From: a bacterium
Lineage (GTDB): Bacteria > Bacillota > Clostridia > Christensenellales > Aristaeellaceae
Assembly: GCA_004563405.1 (NCBI GenBank)
Contig: SFTH01000023.1
Location: 1 to 40,968 of the forward strand
Reading direction: 5' to 3'
Length of the DNA stretch: 40,968 nucleotides
Numbering within the stretch: the first letter of the stretch is position 1; every line of letters starts with the position of its first letter. Of this stretch, positions 40,275 to 40,968 are shown in pieces. Both the position numbers and the translations under genes were made by a program. Under the pieces are notes generated by a model. The model had not been told where the DNA came from and made no database searches. It saw only the letters and a program-made list of their open reading frames with translations.

Positions 40275-40968
40275 ATGGCAAGTCTTTCTCTTCGGCATAT
40301 CTACAAGATCTATCCGGGCGACGTGACGGCAGTCAGCGACTTCAATCTGGAAATTGAGGACAAGGAATTTATCGTGCTGGTCGGCCCGTCCGGCTGCGGA
40401 AAGTCCACCACCCTGCGCATGGTCGCGGGTCTGGAGGACATCTCCAAGGGCGAACTGTACATCGACGATAAGCTGGTCAACAACGTACCTCCCAAGGACA
40501 GGGACATTGCGATGGTGTTCCAGAGCTACGCGCTCTATCCCCACATGACGGTGTACAACAATATGGCCTTCGGCCTGAAGCTCAGGAAGATGCCCAAGGA
40601 TGAGATCGACCGGCGGGTCAAAGAGGCTGCGCAGATACTGGGTATCGAGAAGCTGCTCAACCGCAAGCCCGCGGCGCTCTCCGGCGGTCAGCGCCAGCGC
40701 GTCGCGCTGGGCCGCGCCATCGTGCGCGAGCCGAAGGTGTTTTTGATGGACGAGCCGCTGTCGAATCTGGACGCGAAGCTGCGCGTGCAGACCCGCAGCG
40801 AGATCACCAAGCTCCACAAGAAGCTCCAGACGACGTTTATCTACGTCACCCACGACCAGACGGAGGCCATGACGATGGGCAGCCGGATCGTGGTGATGAA
40901 GGACGGCTTCATGCAGCAGCAGGACACGCCGCAGAACCTGTACGACTACCCGGCGAACCTGTTCGTGG
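40275..40968 (+). CDS. Sugar ABC transporter ATPase, MsmX/UgpC type (3' end outside window)
   Basis: The visible 231 residues match the MalK/MsmX/UgpC group of multi-sugar importer ATPases. Walker A is GPSGCGKST (about 37-45), the Q-loop is MVFQSYALYPHMT, the ABC signature is LSGGQRQRVALGRAIV, Walker B is VFLMDEPLSNLDAKLR and the H-loop is THDQTEAM. The C-terminal OB-like regulatory domain lies beyond the window. AGGAGG is 7 bp before the ATG. A 102-bp gap separates it from the MalG-type gene. Having the ATPase inside the operon differs from B. subtilis, where MsmX is encoded away from the transporters it serves. Confidence 0.93.
   Translation, partial: MASLSLRHIYKIYPGDVTAVSDFNLEIEDKEFIVLVGPSGCGKSTTLRMVAGLEDISKGELYIDDKLVNNVPPKDRDIAMVFQSYALYPHMTVYNNMAFGLKLRKMPKDEIDRRVKEAAQILGIEKLLNRKPAALSGGQRQRVALGRAIVREPKVFLMDEPLSNLDAKLRVQTRSEITKLHKKLQTTFIYVTHDQTEAMTMGSRIVVMKDGFMQQQDTPQNLYDYPANLFV

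Overview
The window looks like chromosome from a GC-rich, spore-forming member of the Clostridia (Bacillota), probably gut-associated. I infer this from the gene set (a BofA-like pro-sigma-K inhibitor, MurJ, AzlCD, MntP, a GH94/GH1 cello-oligosaccharide locus, Fic), strong AGGAGG ribosome binding sites and sigma-A promoters with 17-bp spacers. No rRNA or species marker is present, so the lineage is not fixed further.

Layout. 1-1.5 kb: queT-queF (minus strand), a preQ1 salvage/reduction operon behind a preQ1-I riboswitch and terminator. 1.7-4 kb: serC-serA (minus), serine synthesis. 4.1-8.4 kb: murJ-ruvB, a 287-bp hairpin-rich repeat element, queA (end of the queuosine pathway) and a BofA-like gene whose ribosome binding site lies inside the queA terminator hairpin. 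8.4-10.4 kb: a D-psicose (allulose) 3-epimerase and mnmA. 10.5-13.8 kb (minus): an L,D-transpeptidase preceded by a tiny lipoprotein gene, and an L-fucose/L-arabinose isomerase-family enzyme. 14.1-16.4 kb (minus): asnS behind a perfect consensus promoter and a 41-codon Arg-rich leader ORF, then mntP. 16.5-19 kb (plus): a MATE exporter and azlC-azlD. 19-20 kb: two divergent XRE regulators. 20-26 kb (minus): transketolase, then an operon of a membrane-anchored DUF11/CARDB-like surface protein, a DUF2461 protein and a phosphohexomutase.

26.4-31.4 kb is an accessory segment beginning just after a tRNA-Ala(CGC) gene. It holds a 5'-truncated mobile-element gene, two 163-bp copies of the left end of an IS5-type insertion sequence in inverted orientation (162/163 identical by eye) and, exactly between them, an AT-richer gene for a secreted peptidoglycan-binding/parallel beta-helix protein. 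A class II Fic protein and a start-less gene remnant follow. Neither IS copy is complete and no integrase is visible.

31.7-41 kb is a cellobiose/cello-oligosaccharide locus. GH94 cellobiose phosphorylase and GH1 beta-glucosidase (minus) diverge from a LacI-type regulator, a solute-binding protein, two MalF/MalG-type permeases and an MsmX/UgpC-type ATPase cut by the window end (plus). Two near-identical 14-bp operators (CGAAAACGWTTAAR), one just downstream of each divergent promoter, suggest joint control by the regulator.

No wholly new multi-gene system was found. The strongest leads are the inverted IS-end cassette with its beta-helix cargo, the terminator that embeds the bofA ribosome binding site, the asnS leader ORF, the unlisted lipoprotein gene and the repeated intergenic hairpin elements.
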